The translations under genes and the position numbers were made by a program. This document shows positions 1 through 10,523 of a DNA stretch of 64,000 nucleotides, in pieces. How positions within the stretch are numbered: position 1 is the stretch's first letter; every line of letters begins with the position of its first letter. The notes under the pieces were generated by a model, which saw nothing but the letters and a program-made list of their open reading frames with translations, made no database searches and was not told the DNA's origin. The stretch is from contig SVHW01000002.1 in assembly GCA_015055655.1 (NCBI GenBank), forward strand, positions 113,541-177,540, given 5' to 3'. The DNA is from Clostridiales bacterium (lineage in GTDB: Bacteria; Bacillota; Clostridia; Christensenellales; Borkfalkiaceae).

Positions 1-1353
1 TACGGGGAGTACGCCCCGTTGCCGGTTATTCCGTCCGCGCCCGACGAAGTGGAGATTGTTTTGCCGCAACAATGGGATTTTACGCCGCCTGCAGTAACGA
101 CGCAATACGGATACAAATATTTTTCAACGCTTGCCGACGGGGATAAATTTTGCCGTTTTTACATAGACGTGTACAACGCTTGTCTTGCGCTTGAAGAAGG
201 GGAAGACGTTACGCCTACGACGCAAAAAGTACAGGACGGACACGGCGGCACGCAAGACGTGGATTTGTATATCGTGGACAGCGTGGAATATGCGAAATAC
301 GAACTCACGAGTCAAGAAGCGCTTGCCGTATGGAAGACGGTACGTATGGAATATCCGGAATTTTTTTGGCTGGACAATACGGTGACGTACAGTTCGACGG
401 CGATGAATTTACAAATTTTTAAAGAATACGCTTTGGGCAGCACGCGCGCGACGTTGCAAGACGAAATCGAGGATATGGCAAACGATTTTTATACGTATTT
501 AACGGCGGATATGTCTGCGACGGAGTTCGTGTTGACGGCGTACGATTATATCGTAACGAGGGCGCACTACGCCTATAAAGCAGACGGGAAAACGCCTGAA
601 ACCGCGGTGTGGGCGCACAATCTCGTCGGCGTGGCAAATAAAAACAGCGGCGTTTGCGAAGCGTATGCAAAAACGTTTGATTATCTTTGCAGACTGATGG
701 GGGTTGACGCAGTTACCGTCAGCGGAAAAGCGTCGTTGAAGGAAGGCGAAACGCCCGTTGGGCACGCGTGGAATATTGTCAATATCGACGGGGTTTGGTA
801 TAACGTGGACGCTACGTGGGCAGACCAGACGATATTGTATCGAAATTTCTTTGGTAGAGCGAATACCGACTTTATAAAAACGCACGAGGCGGACGACAGC
901 AGCGTTTACGGCAGTTCTTGGCAGTTCCCGTTGCCGACGGCTTCGGAAAAAGAGCTTTCCCCCGTGCGGATGAGCGAAAACGCAGGAAAAGGCAAGATGT
1001 ACGCTTGTGTAGATTACGCGTTTGCGGAGATGACCAACGAAGAAGCGGTATATACGCTGACGTTGCATCCGCATACCACCGTTACGCAAGCGAAGCATAA
1101 AGAAATTTATCTTTCGCCCGTATCTTTCGAACGGACGGATTTGCCCAAGGTTAGTCAAATAACAATTATGGGCGGACGCGCGCCCGGCAGCCTTAACCCC
1201 GTGCAGTTGAAAGCGTTAAACGGGCTGACGCTGAACAGCAATATTAATCTGCAAGACGTCGCGTGGACGTATCCTTCGCTGTCGTTGAACGGATACGAAA
1301 TTCACAAGAGTACGTTTTCTTCCTATCGCACGGAAGAAGAAACAACCGTATAA
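1..1353 (+). CDS. Transglutaminase-like domain protein (5'-truncated by window edge)
   Basis: Frame 1 is open from base 1 (YGEYAPLPVIP...). Contains NSGVCEAYAKTFDYLCRLMGV...GHAWNIVNIDGVWYNVDATWAD, i.e. Cys/His/Asp transglutaminase-like core. Confidence 0.8.
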   Translation, partial: YGEYAPLPVIPSAPDEVEIVLPQQWDFTPPAVTTQYGYKYFSTLADGDKFCRFYIDVYNACLALEEGEDVTPTTQKVQDGHGGTQDVDLYIVDSVEYAKYELTSQEALAVWKTVRMEYPEFFWLDNTVTYSSTAMNLQIFKEYALGSTRATLQDEIEDMANDFYTYLTADMSATEFVLTAYDYIVTRAHYAYKADGKTPETAVWAHNLVGVANKNSGVCEAYAKTFDYLCRLMGVDAVTVSGKASLKEGETPVGHAWNIVNIDGVWYNVDATWADQTILYRNFFGRANTDFIKTHEADDSSVYGSSWQFPLPTASEKELSPVRMSENAGKGKMYACVDYAFAEMTNEEAVYTLTLHPHTTVTQAKHKEIYLSPVSFERTDLPKVSQITIMGGRAPGSLNPVQLKALNGLTLNSNINLQDVAWTYPSLSLNGYEIHKSTFSSYRTEEETTV

Positions 1354-1427
1354 TCCCGTTTTTTGGTTTAAGAAACCGAAAAAAGCGGTATATATTATAG
1401 GACGAAGTTGTAAGGGATACAAAAGTT

Positions 1428-2147
1428 ATGTTAGAGCTTAAAAACGTAAGCTACGTCGTACAAGAGGACGGCAAAGAAAAATATATCATCAAAGACGTCA
1501 GCCTGACGTTAAACGAACGTTTCGTGGCGTTTACCGGGCCGAACGGCGGCGGTAAATCCACGTTGGCAAAATTGATTGCCGGGATACTTACGCCCACGTC
1601 GGGAAGTATTTATTTGGACGGCGAAGATATTACGTCGCTGACCATTACCGAGCGCGCGAAAAAAGGGATTTCGTACGCTTTTCAGCAACCCGTGCGTTTT
1701 AAGGGGATGACGGTGCGCGATTTAATCAATATTGCCGCAGGGAAAAATATTAAAATCGCCGACGCGTGCAGTTATTTATCCGAGGTGGGTATGTGCGCGA
1801 GAGATTATATCGATAGAGAAGTGAACGCTTCGCTGTCGGGCGGCGAGTTAAAGCGTATTGAAATTGCCACGATTTTGGCGCGCAGTACCAAACTTTCCGT
1901 GTTTGACGAACCGGAGGCGGGTATCGATTTATGGAGCTTTGGCAACCTTATCAAAGTGTTTGAGAAAATGCACGAAAAAACGCAGGGGAATATTTTGATT
2001 ATTTCCCACCAAGAACGCATTTTGAATATTGCGGACAAGGTGGTGGTTATTGCCGACGGGCAGGTACGCGAACAAGGAAAAAAAGAAGACGTACTTCCCA
2101 AACTTTTGGGGACGGAAGCCTGCCGCGTATTGACGGAAAAGATGTAA
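1428..2147 (+). CDS. sufC: Fe-S cluster assembly ATPase SufC
   Basis: ABC ATPase with GPNGGGKSTLAKLIAG Walker A, LSGGELKRIEIA signature; directly followed by a SufB/D-family gene. Confidence 0.85.
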   Translation: MLELKNVSYVVQEDGKEKYIIKDVSLTLNERFVAFTGPNGGGKSTLAKLIAGILTPTSGSIYLDGEDITSLTITERAKKGISYAFQQPVRFKGMTVRDLINIAAGKNIKIADACSYLSEVGMCARDYIDREVNASLSGGELKRIEIATILARSTKLSVFDEPEAGIDLWSFGNLIKVFEKMHEKTQGNILIISHQERILNIADKVVVIADGQVREQGKKEDVLPKLLGTEACRVLTEKM

Positions 2148-2157
2148 GGAGAGGGGT

Positions 2158-3084
2158 ATGGACGCAATAGAGAAAGATTTATTGATGCAAATTGCCGATT
2201 TGCACGGCGTACCCGACGGCGCGTACAATATCCGTAAAAACGGCGAATTGGAAGGCCGAAACACGACGGCGAATATTGACGTCGTCACCAAAACGGACGG
2301 AAAATCGGGGATTGATATTATTATCAAACCGGGCACGAAAAACGAGAGTATGCATATTCCCGTAATTATCAGTAAAGCGGGGTTACAGGAAGTTGTTTAC
2401 AACGATTTCTATATCGGTGAAGACGCAGACGTGGTTATCGTGGCAGGGTGCGGCATTCATAACTGCGGCGGCAAGGAAGTGGAATCCCGTCACGACGGCG
2501 TACACACCTTTTACGTAGGCAAAAACGCCAAAGTGAAGTACGTGGAAAAACACTACGGTTCGGGCGACGGGAACGGAAAGAACGTAATGAACCCCGAAAC
2601 GGTGGTACATTTGGACGAAAATGCGTATATGGAAATGGAAACGACGCAAATAAAAGGCGTTGATTCGACGAAACGCATTACGCGCGCGGATATGAAGGCG
2701 GGGGCAAGCTTTATCGTCAAAGAAAAATTATACACCCACGGGGAACAAACGGCAGACACCGATTTCGTGATTGATATGAACGGCAAAGGTTGTCGCGCAG
2801 ACGTCGTGTCCCGTTCGGTGGCGGCGGATAAATCGGTGCAACGCTTCGTATCGACGATGAACGGCAACGCGCCTTGTTACGGACATACCGAGTGCGACGC
2901 AATTATAATGGACAACGCCGCCGTTACGGCAGCACCTTGTCTTTCCGCCAACGATATCGACGCGGAACTTATCCACGAGGCGGCAATCGGGAAGATTGCA
3001 GGCGAACAGCTTATTAAATTGATGACGTTAGGTTTGACGGAAAAGGAAGCGGAAGAGCAAATTATTAAAGGCTTCTTGCATTAA
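2158..3084 (+). CDS. sufB: SufB/SufD-family Fe-S scaffold protein
   Basis: SufB/D-type beta-helix protein, C-terminal HEAAIGKIAGEQLIKLMTLGLTEKEAEEQIIKGFL; adjacent to SufC. Confidence 0.8.
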   Translation: MDAIEKDLLMQIADLHGVPDGAYNIRKNGELEGRNTTANIDVVTKTDGKSGIDIIIKPGTKNESMHIPVIISKAGLQEVVYNDFYIGEDADVVIVAGCGIHNCGGKEVESRHDGVHTFYVGKNAKVKYVEKHYGSGDGNGKNVMNPETVVHLDENAYMEMETTQIKGVDSTKRITRADMKAGASFIVKEKLYTHGEQTADTDFVIDMNGKGCRADVVSRSVAADKSVQRFVSTMNGNAPCYGHTECDAIIMDNAAVTAAPCLSANDIDAELIHEAAIGKIAGEQLIKLMTLGLTEKEAEEQIIKGFLH

Positions 3085-3274
3085 AAACAAAGAATATACG
3101 TCGCAATACGGCGTTGCGTTTCGTTTTTCTTGCTCGTTTACGTCGGTAAACGTCCCCAAGAAAATACTCGCGCGCCTTGTTTTGCTCGTATCTTGCTTTG
3201 TTTTGTGGTGGTTAGCTATCCCATTGGTAATAAGGTGGATTTCAATTTAGAAAATAATAAAGGTAGGTTTATAT

Positions 3275-4651
3275 ATGAGTGCTTTATCGTACAAAAGAAC
3301 GAACGTCTATGAAAAAGCAGACGAAAAATTATTAAAGGACATCTTCGATTATGCGGAAGGGTATAAAGTGTTCCTTGACGAAGGGAAGACGGAACGCGAA
3401 GCTTGCGCTTTTGCAAAGGCAATCGCGATAGAAAAGGGGTATAAACCCTTTAAATTCGGGCAGAAATTAAAAGCGGGGGATAAGGTTTACTACGATAATC
3501 GCGGTAAAAATTTATATCTTCTCAAAATCGGTGAAGAGGACGTGGCGGAAAACGGTATCCGTATTTTGGCGTCGCATATCGACAGCCCCCGTATCGATTT
3601 TAAGCAAGTGCCCCTTTACGAATCGGACGGTATCGCGTTTGCAAAGACGCATTATTACGGCGGTATCCGTAAATACCAATGGGCGGCTGTACCTCTTGCT
3701 TTGCACGGCGCGGTGGCGCTCAAAGACGGCAGCGTTATCAACGTGAAAGTGGGTGAGGACGAAAACGACCCCGTTTTCTATATCAGCGATTTGTTGCCGC
3801 ACTTAGCAGCAAAACAAAACGCAAAGCCGCTTGGCGAAGGCATTGGCGGCGAAGATTTGAATATTTGGCTGGGCAATATCCCGTACACCGCGGCAAGCGA
3901 CGAAAAGGATAAGACGGTAAAGGAAAATCTTCTTAAAATTCTCAACGATAAATACGGTATGGCGGAGGAAGATTTCTTGAGCGCGGAACTTTGCGTAGTG
4001 CCTGCGTTCAAGGCAAAAGATATCGGTTTTGACAGGGCGCTTTTGGGCGCGTACGGACACGACGATAGAGTTTGCTCGTATCCTGCGTTTACCGCGTTAT
4101 TCGACGCGGAAGACAGCAAGCATACCGTAATGGTTATCCTTGCGGATAAAGAAGAAATCGGCAGCGAGGGCACGACGGGTATGCAATGCGCGTTGTTCGC
4201 TGATTTGATTGACGAAATTGCGCGTTCGTTTGATACGACGTCGGCGGCGATTAGAGCAAATTCGAAGTGCTTGTCGGCAGACGTGAACGCTGGATATGAC
4301 CCCAATTTCCCTGACGTTTGCGAAAAGCTGAACTCTGCATACGTTTCCTGCGGCGCAGGCATCACCAAGTTCACGGGTTCTCGCGGTAAAGGCGGTTCTA
4401 ACGACGCGGATGCGGAATTTATCGGGTATTTGCGTAAACTGTTTGACGATAACGGCGTTATTTGGCAAACGGGCGAAATGGGTAAGGTAGACGTCGGCGG
4501 TGGCGGTACGGTGGCGAAATATATCGCCAATATGAACATCGACACCATTGATATCGGCGTGCCCGTTATCTCTATGCACTCTCCTTTCGAACTTGTTTCT
4601 AAGGCAGACGTGTACGAAGTATACCTTGCTTTTAAGGCGTTCGTGAAATAA
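3275..4651 (+). CDS. M18-family aminopeptidase
   Basis: ASHIDSPRIDFK, GAYGHDDRVCSYPAF, DKEEIGSEGTTGM and C-terminal MHSPFELVSKADVYE motifs typical of M18 aspartyl aminopeptidases. Confidence 0.88.
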   Translation: MSALSYKRTNVYEKADEKLLKDIFDYAEGYKVFLDEGKTEREACAFAKAIAIEKGYKPFKFGQKLKAGDKVYYDNRGKNLYLLKIGEEDVAENGIRILASHIDSPRIDFKQVPLYESDGIAFAKTHYYGGIRKYQWAAVPLALHGAVALKDGSVINVKVGEDENDPVFYISDLLPHLAAKQNAKPLGEGIGGEDLNIWLGNIPYTAASDEKDKTVKENLLKILNDKYGMAEEDFLSAELCVVPAFKAKDIGFDRALLGAYGHDDRVCSYPAFTALFDAEDSKHTVMVILADKEEIGSEGTTGMQCALFADLIDEIARSFDTTSAAIRANSKCLSADVNAGYDPNFPDVCEKLNSAYVSCGAGITKFTGSRGKGGSNDADAEFIGYLRKLFDDNGVIWQTGEMGKVDVGGGGTVAKYIANMNIDTIDIGVPVISMHSPFELVSKADVYEVYLAFKAFVK

Positions 4652-4665
4652 GAAAAATATAAAAG

Positions 4666-4699
4666 AAAAAGGCGTAACCAGACTTGGTTACGCCTTTTT
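4666..4699. terminator. Bidirectional intrinsic terminator between convergent M18 genes
   Basis: AAAAAGGCGTAACCA-GACT-TGGTTACGCCTTTTT inverted repeat with A/T tracts on both sides. Confidence 0.85.
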
Positions 4700-4711
4700 T
4701 TTGCGTGACGT

Positions 4712-5989
4712 TTATTTGATAATCACCGTTCCGTTTTCCGCAAAGAAATCGGAGGAATAAAACGCGGTAATGCCGTCGGCAAGCGCTTGATAATCTTTGA
4801 TGGCAAAACACTCGCACGCGGCGTGCATAGCCAGTTGCGCAATGCCTAAATCCACGCCGTACATACCCACTTTGGCAAGGGCGGATACGCCGAGGGTAGA
4901 GCCGCTTTTTGCGTCCGAACGGTTGAAAAAGGTTTGATAGGGAACGCCTGCGTTGTCAAACACCGTTTTAAAGGTGGCTGCCGTCAACGCGTCGGTAACG
5001 TACGCGCCGCCTGCGTGGCTTTTGATAACGACGCCGCCGCCAAGGTACGTTTTATTTGTCGGGTCGCTTTTTTCAGGATGATTGGGGTGCAAGCCGTGCG
5101 CGTTATCCACGGAAACGAAGAAGGAGGAGGATAACGCCTTATCGTATTCGTTATCGTCGAAACGGAGCGCAAACGCTATTTTACGCAACGTCTTTTCCAA
5201 GAAATCGCCGCCGGCGCCTTGCAACGTTTGGCTGCCGATTTCTTCGTGGTTGAAAAACGAAGCTACGCAAACGCCGCGTTCGGTATTCGCGGAAAGGAAA
5301 CCTTCTAAAACAGCGTGTACGCCTACGAGATTATCCACGCGCGGCGCGGCGAAAAATTCGTCGTTTTTCCCAAACGAATACGCTTTTTCCGTGTTGACGG
5401 CAAAAAGGTCGTAAGATACGACGTCCTTTTCAGGAAAAGCGGCTTGGATAAAGGGCACGTCTTCGCCGTCCAACGCGTACATGGGTAACACGTCCGTTTG
5501 CATATTAACGCCAAAACGTTCGTTGGCGTCGCGGTTGATATGCAACGCTTGGGAGGGGATAGATACGAGGAAAGGCGCTTGCGCAGTTTCCGCGATTAAG
5601 CGTCCGTCCCGTTTTACGACGATTTGTCCTGCGATGGCAAGAGGTCTGTCAAAATAACTGTACCAAAGTCCACCGCCGTATTTTTCCACGTTCAAGGTCA
5701 GTAAATTTTCCGTTTTCTTATCGGGGTTTTCTTTCAGTTTCAACGCAGGGGAATCTACGTGCGCCGCTGCAATTTTGTAGGTGAAATGGTCTAAATCGCC
5801 AATGGTAAAGGCGATTAAACTTGCGCCGCGTTCCACGAAAAATTTTCCGCCGTCGCTAATTTCCCAATCTTGCGTGGGGAGGAGTTGTGTAAAGCCCCGT
5901 TCTAAAAGCGTAGCTTTTATGTTGTCTTTTGCGTGATACGCAGTGAGCGAGCTTTCTAAAAACGTTGCTATCTGTTCTTTTGTCGTCAT
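4712..5989 (-). CDS. M18-family aminopeptidase
   Basis: AAAHVDSPALKLKENP, FNHEEIGSQT, SVDNAHGLHPNHPEKSDP, AMHAACECFAIKDY: M18 family motifs. Confidence 0.88.
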   Translation of the reverse strand: MTTKEQIATFLESSLTAYHAKDNIKATLLERGFTQLLPTQDWEISDGGKFFVERGASLIAFTIGDLDHFTYKIAAAHVDSPALKLKENPDKKTENLLTLNVEKYGGGLWYSYFDRPLAIAGQIVVKRDGRLIAETAQAPFLVSIPSQALHINRDANERFGVNMQTDVLPMYALDGEDVPFIQAAFPEKDVVSYDLFAVNTEKAYSFGKNDEFFAAPRVDNLVGVHAVLEGFLSANTERGVCVASFFNHEEIGSQTLQGAGGDFLEKTLRKIAFALRFDDNEYDKALSSSFFVSVDNAHGLHPNHPEKSDPTNKTYLGGGVVIKSHAGGAYVTDALTAATFKTVFDNAGVPYQTFFNRSDAKSGSTLGVSALAKVGMYGVDLGIAQLAMHAACECFAIKDYQALADGITAFYSSDFFAENGTVIIK

Positions 5990-6175
5990 AATTCGTCCTA
6001 ATTCTTATTTTTGCCCAAACGGCGTTTTTTCTCATACATTGTACCACTTTTTATTCCTTTTGACAAGCTTTTCCAAAAAATAATCCAAAAAACTTTTAGT
6101 GAAATAAAAACAGGTGGAAGAGGGGTGAATTAAATGAAAAAAATATGAAAACATATAAAATAAGTTGTTTTCCAC

Positions 6176-6203
6176 TTGACAAAATTTTCGCGTCGCGTAT
6201 AAT
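6176..6203 (+). promoter_or_regulatory. Sigma-A-type promoter of MarR-family gene
   Basis: TTGACA (6176-6181) - 16 bp - TATAAT (6198-6203), 30 bp upstream of the ATG at 6235. Confidence 0.75.
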
Positions 6204-6234
6204 GTATAGTGATACTACAAAGGAGAGAGATGCT

Positions 6235-6738
6235 ATGAAAAGAGAGAAGAGCAACGTTTGTGAAAAACGTACGTTTGAGAGCAAGGAAGAAGAGTATCTC
6301 GCAAAAATATTTGCTATAATGAAAGCGAGAAACCGCATTATTTTCCACGACGGAAAGACGCATTTTAACGACACGGAGTTGCGGTTAATCAGCGAAATCG
6401 TTTCCGCGCAATACGAAGGAAAACGTTTGATTTCTACCCAGCTTGCCGATTTATTGGGGCTTACCCGTTCGGCAATATCACAAATTGTCAACCGTTTGGA
6501 AGAGCAGGGTGTAGTGCAGCGTTTGGCAGACGACGTGGATAAAAAAATTGCTTACGTCGTGCTGGCGGAAGGCGTGTTGGAAAAATACGGTGAGGATTTA
6601 TCGATTTGTTTCCGCTTTTTGAATAAGGTGATTGACAAATTTGGTGAAGAGCGTTTTTTCCGTATGTGTAACGACTTCGAATCGTTCATTTATCTAATGA
6701 ACGACGTGGTGGTTGAAATGAAACAGGAAGAGAAATAA
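6235..6738 (+). CDS. MarR-family winged-helix transcriptional regulator
   Basis: Start chosen at 6235 after GGAGAG; STQLADLLGLTRSAISQIVNRLEEQGVVQRLADDVDKKIAYVVL wHTH; directly upstream of ABC exporter gene. Confidence 0.75.
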   Translation: MKREKSNVCEKRTFESKEEEYLAKIFAIMKARNRIIFHDGKTHFNDTELRLISEIVSAQYEGKRLISTQLADLLGLTRSAISQIVNRLEEQGVVQRLADDVDKKIAYVVLAEGVLEKYGEDLSICFRFLNKVIDKFGEERFFRMCNDFESFIYLMNDVVVEMKQEEK

Positions 6739-6754
6739 GAAAAGGGTATAAAGT

Positions 6755-9454
6755 ATGTTACGTTTAAAAGACATTAAAAAGGATTATAAAGTGGCGGATA
6801 ACGTCGTGCACGCATTGCAGGGCGTTACGCTCAATTTCCGTGAAAACGAGTTCGTTTCGGTGCTTGGCCCCAGCGGTTGCGGCAAAACGACGTTGTTGAA
6901 CATTATCGGCGGGTTAGATAAGTACACGTCGGGGGATTTGGTAATTTGCGGAAAATCGACGAAAGACTATAAGGACAGAGATTGGGACGTATACAGAAAT
7001 CATCGTATCGGTTTCGTTTTCCAATCGTATAACTTAATTCCCCACCAGACGGTACTTGGCAACGTGGAACTCGCTTTAACGATAGCGGGCGTTTCCAAGG
7101 CGGAAAGAAGACAACGCGCCAAAGAAGCGTTGGAAAAGGTGGGCTTGGGCGAAGAATTATATAAGCGTCCCAATCAACTTTCCGGCGGCCAAATGCAACG
7201 TGTGGCAATTGCCCGCGCGCTTGTCAATAACCCCGAAATTTTGCTCGCTGACGAACCGACGGGCGCGCTTGATACGGTGACGAGTTTGCAAATTATGGAG
7301 CTTATCCGTGAAATCGCAGGCGAGCGTTTGGTTATTATGGTTACGCATAACCCTGAAATTGCGGAGAAATATTCTTCGCGTATCGTGCGTTTGCAGGACG
7401 GTTTGGTTATCGACGACACCAACCCGTACGTGCCTACGGAAGAGTACGTAAAGACGGAAGCGGCGGTGGAAATTGCCCCCGAAACGAAGGAAGAAACGGA
7501 AGAAAAGCCGAAGAAGAAAAAGAGAGCGAAGAAGGAGAAAGCGGCGATGTCGTTCAAGACGGCGTTGGGCTTATCCTCGCGCAACCTTTTGACGAAGAAA
7601 GGGCGTACGGCGATTACCAGCGTCGCCGGCAGTATCGGTATCATCAGCGTTTGTTTGGTGCTTGCGCTTTCCAACGGCTTTAACAATTTCATCTTGAAAA
7701 CGGAAGAAGATATGCTTTCGGCGAACCCCGTGCAAATCAAGGAAACCAGCACGAGCATCGAGGCGATTATGTCGGGGCTGGGAGAACGGGAAAAACCTGA
7801 TTTGTCGAAGATACAAGACCAAGTGTACGTCAATTCCTTCTTGACGAGCATCGCCAACGGTATGCAGGTGAAAAACGACCTTTCCGAAGAATACCTCGCT
7901 TATTTAGAGAATATGGACGAGAGTTACTATTCGGCGATTATGTACGATTACGGCGAAACGCTGGTAGACAATTTATATACGCACGTAGAGCTTTCGGAGA
8001 ATATTGAAGAAGAAAACAGCACTAAGATACCGTTAAATATGTCTTTGTCGACGTTAAAACTCACGTACGTTTCGCATCTTGGGATGTTGGAAGACGACGA
8101 GGAAGCGAAGTATGAAGACCTCGTGCCTTTGGTTAGTTATTTAGGTAGCATCGTCAATAAAATTCCTGCGTCCAAAGCGAAGGATATCGAAGGCGGTAAC
8201 TATTTGCAATACGCGCGCTCCCAATACGACGTTGTCCACGGCGATTGGCCGACCAAGGAAAACGAAGCGATTTTGGTCGTCGGGGAAGACAACGACGTCA
8301 CCGATTTAACGCTTGTGCAGTTGGGGTTGTTGGAAGAAAAACAATTCTTCTCGAAATTGTTTGAAGATTCGTGGGAAACGCAGTACGAACCGTACGTGCC
8401 GTTTGAAAAAATATTGCAACAAAAATATACGTTGTTCTACAACGACGCGATATACACGAAAGCTACGACGCCGGGATATCAGTTTAACTACGCGTCGACG
8501 TACGGAAGCAACGTGGAGGATTTAGCCGTAGGGGAAGATAAGGGTATCCAAATCAGCATTTCGGGTATCGTTCGCTTAAAAGAAGGGCGTACGTACGGTT
8601 GTTTGTCCAGCGGTTTGTGTTTGACGGAAGCCGTCGTGGATAAGTACGTAGCCCACAATTTCCGTTCGGAAATCACAGGGTATATGCGGGAAATGTTTGC
8701 GATAGCTCCTCCCAACGCCGACACGCCGATGAAAGAAAACTGGGTGTTTGGTATATCGAATAACCCGAACGTACAGTTGTTGGCAATGCAAGCAATGGGA
8801 CAGGGCGGCGATTATACGCCTATTTTACGCGCGTTTGGCGGCGGTAAAGTGAGCGATAGGCCTACGGACGAGAGAACGATGCCCAGCGTTAGCAATATCA
8901 GTTTGTACGCGGCGGATTTTGAGGCTAAGGAAAATATGCTGGGCTATCTTGACGCGTGGAACACTACGCATAAAGACAATCAAAACAAACAGGTGGAATA
9001 TACCGATACCGTTGGGTTGATGATGGGTATGGTAGAAACGATGTTAGACGCCATTACGTACGTGCTCGTGGCGTTTACGGCAATATCGCTCGTCGTATCG
9101 TCGGTAATGATAGGGATAATCACCTACGTATCGGTTGTAGAGCGTACAAAAGAAATCGGCGTATTGCGTTCGCTTGGCGCAAGGAAGAAGGATATTAGAA
9201 ACCTGTTCAACGCGGAAACGTTTATTATCGGCTTGACGTCGGGCTTGTTCGGGGTGGGCGTAACCTATCTTTTATCGATTGCCATCAATGCGATACTCGG
9301 CGCGCTAACGGGCTTGACGACGCTTGCGGCGCTGCCTATTTTGTCGGCGTTTATTATGGTGTGCGTAAGCGTTGGTTTGACGCTGATTAGCGGTATTATC
9401 CCTGCGCGCGCGGCAGCCAAGAAAGACCCCGTTATCGCTTTGCGAACGGAGTAA
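6755..9454 (+). CDS. MacB-like ABC transporter, fused ATPase and FtsX-type permease
   Basis: GPSGCGKTTLLNIIGG, LSGGQMQRVAIARALVNNPEILLADEPTGALD; C-terminal FtsX permease with VVERTKEIGVLRSLGARKKDI. Confidence 0.9.
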   Translation: MLRLKDIKKDYKVADNVVHALQGVTLNFRENEFVSVLGPSGCGKTTLLNIIGGLDKYTSGDLVICGKSTKDYKDRDWDVYRNHRIGFVFQSYNLIPHQTVLGNVELALTIAGVSKAERRQRAKEALEKVGLGEELYKRPNQLSGGQMQRVAIARALVNNPEILLADEPTGALDTVTSLQIMELIREIAGERLVIMVTHNPEIAEKYSSRIVRLQDGLVIDDTNPYVPTEEYVKTEAAVEIAPETKEETEEKPKKKKRAKKEKAAMSFKTALGLSSRNLLTKKGRTAITSVAGSIGIISVCLVLALSNGFNNFILKTEEDMLSANPVQIKETSTSIEAIMSGLGEREKPDLSKIQDQVYVNSFLTSIANGMQVKNDLSEEYLAYLENMDESYYSAIMYDYGETLVDNLYTHVELSENIEEENSTKIPLNMSLSTLKLTYVSHLGMLEDDEEAKYEDLVPLVSYLGSIVNKIPASKAKDIEGGNYLQYARSQYDVVHGDWPTKENEAILVVGEDNDVTDLTLVQLGLLEEKQFFSKLFEDSWETQYEPYVPFEKILQQKYTLFYNDAIYTKATTPGYQFNYASTYGSNVEDLAVGEDKGIQISISGIVRLKEGRTYGCLSSGLCLTEAVVDKYVAHNFRSEITGYMREMFAIAPPNADTPMKENWVFGISNNPNVQLLAMQAMGQGGDYTPILRAFGGGKVSDRPTDERTMPSVSNISLYAADFEAKENMLGYLDAWNTTHKDNQNKQVEYTDTVGLMMGMVETMLDAITYVLVAFTAISLVVSSVMIGIITYVSVVERTKEIGVLRSLGARKKDIRNLFNAETFIIGLTSGLFGVGVTYLLSIAINAILGALTGLTTLAALPILSAFIMVCVSVGLTLISGIIPARAAAKKDPVIALRTE

Positions 9455-9516
9455 TACGAACGGATAACGAGTTTTTCTATCGTTTAGCCGTGATACGACA
9501 ATAGAATAAACAAACG

Positions 9517-9542
9517 GCAAGGAAGGAACAATCCTTCCTTGC
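9517..9542 (+). terminator. Hairpin / probable terminator
   Basis: GCAAGGAAGGA-ACAA-TCCTTCCTTGC followed by TTTAT. Confidence 0.6.
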
Positions 9543-9560
9543 TTTATAAAAGGGGAAGGT

Positions 9561-10469
9561 ATGGAAATTAAAAATTTGGTGATGATATCGAGATTTGATA
9601 AATTGCCTTTGCATATAACCGTGTACGAGCCGATTGGCGAAAAGAAGGGAATTTTGCAAATTTTACACGGTATGTGCGAATATAAAGAACGGTATTCGAC
9701 GTTTATGGAATATTTTTGCGACCGCGGTTTCGTCGTGATTTGCCACGACCAGCGCGGGCACGGCGACAGCGTAAAAGCGGCGGAAGATATCGGCTATTTT
9801 TACGATAATTCTACGAAAGCGATTGTGGGTGACGCGGTGCAAATTACGGCGTGGGCAAAGGCGGAATATCCCGATTTGCCGATAACGCTTTTTGGACACA
9901 GTATGGGCTCGATGGTGGCGCGTTGTTATCTTCAAGAACACGATACGCTTATCGATAAAGCGATTATATGCGGTTCGCCCAGCAAAAATCCGCTTGTCGG
10001 CGCGGCGATATGCTTAACCAAATGCATAGCTTGTTTGCGTGGAAAACGGCATAGAAGCAAGTTGCTTGCGCATTTATCCACGGGCAAAAGCGACGGTGCG
10101 TTCAAAGGGGAAGGAAAGGGCGCGTGGCTGAGCGCGAACCGCGAAAACATCCGTACGTTTTACGCAAACCCCAAACGCCAAGCGTTTACCTGTAACGGTT
10201 TTGAAAACTTATTCAAGCTGATGAAATACACTTACAAGAAAAAGAGGTATCAGGTAAAAAATCCCAATTTGCCTATTCATTTCGTTTCGGGCGGGGACGA
10301 CCCGTTGATTGGAAACGCGGTGAAATGGGTAAACGGCATAGAACTGTTGAGAAAAGTGGGATACGCGAACGTAACGGGGAAATTGTATCAAGGTATGCGT
10401 CACGAAATTTTCCACGAAGCGGAAAGAGAAACCGTACTTGCCGAATTGCTTGCGTTTATCGTTGCGTAA
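9561..10469 (+). CDS. Alpha/beta hydrolase (monoacylglycerol lipase-like)
   Basis: HGMCEYKERY, DQRGHGDS, GHSMGSMVARCYL nucleophile elbow, GGDDPLIG, H near C-terminus (GMRHEIFHE). Confidence 0.85.
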   Translation: MEIKNLVMISRFDKLPLHITVYEPIGEKKGILQILHGMCEYKERYSTFMEYFCDRGFVVICHDQRGHGDSVKAAEDIGYFYDNSTKAIVGDAVQITAWAKAEYPDLPITLFGHSMGSMVARCYLQEHDTLIDKAIICGSPSKNPLVGAAICLTKCIACLRGKRHRSKLLAHLSTGKSDGAFKGEGKGAWLSANRENIRTFYANPKRQAFTCNGFENLFKLMKYTYKKKRYQVKNPNLPIHFVSGGDDPLIGNAVKWVNGIELLRKVGYANVTGKLYQGMRHEIFHEAERETVLAELLAFIVA

Positions 10470-10523
10470 AAACGGTGTATAAACTTTGCAAAGCGTGGCA
10501 TACTGTCCTTAGGAGGAAAGAGT

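Noticed and set aside
499-1158. Minus-strand 219-aa ORF
   Set aside because: Antisense to the transglutaminase gene; Arg-rich composition typical of shadow ORFs.
3778-4548. Minus-strand 256-aa ORF
   Set aside because: Antisense to the M18 aminopeptidase gene with no recognisable domain.
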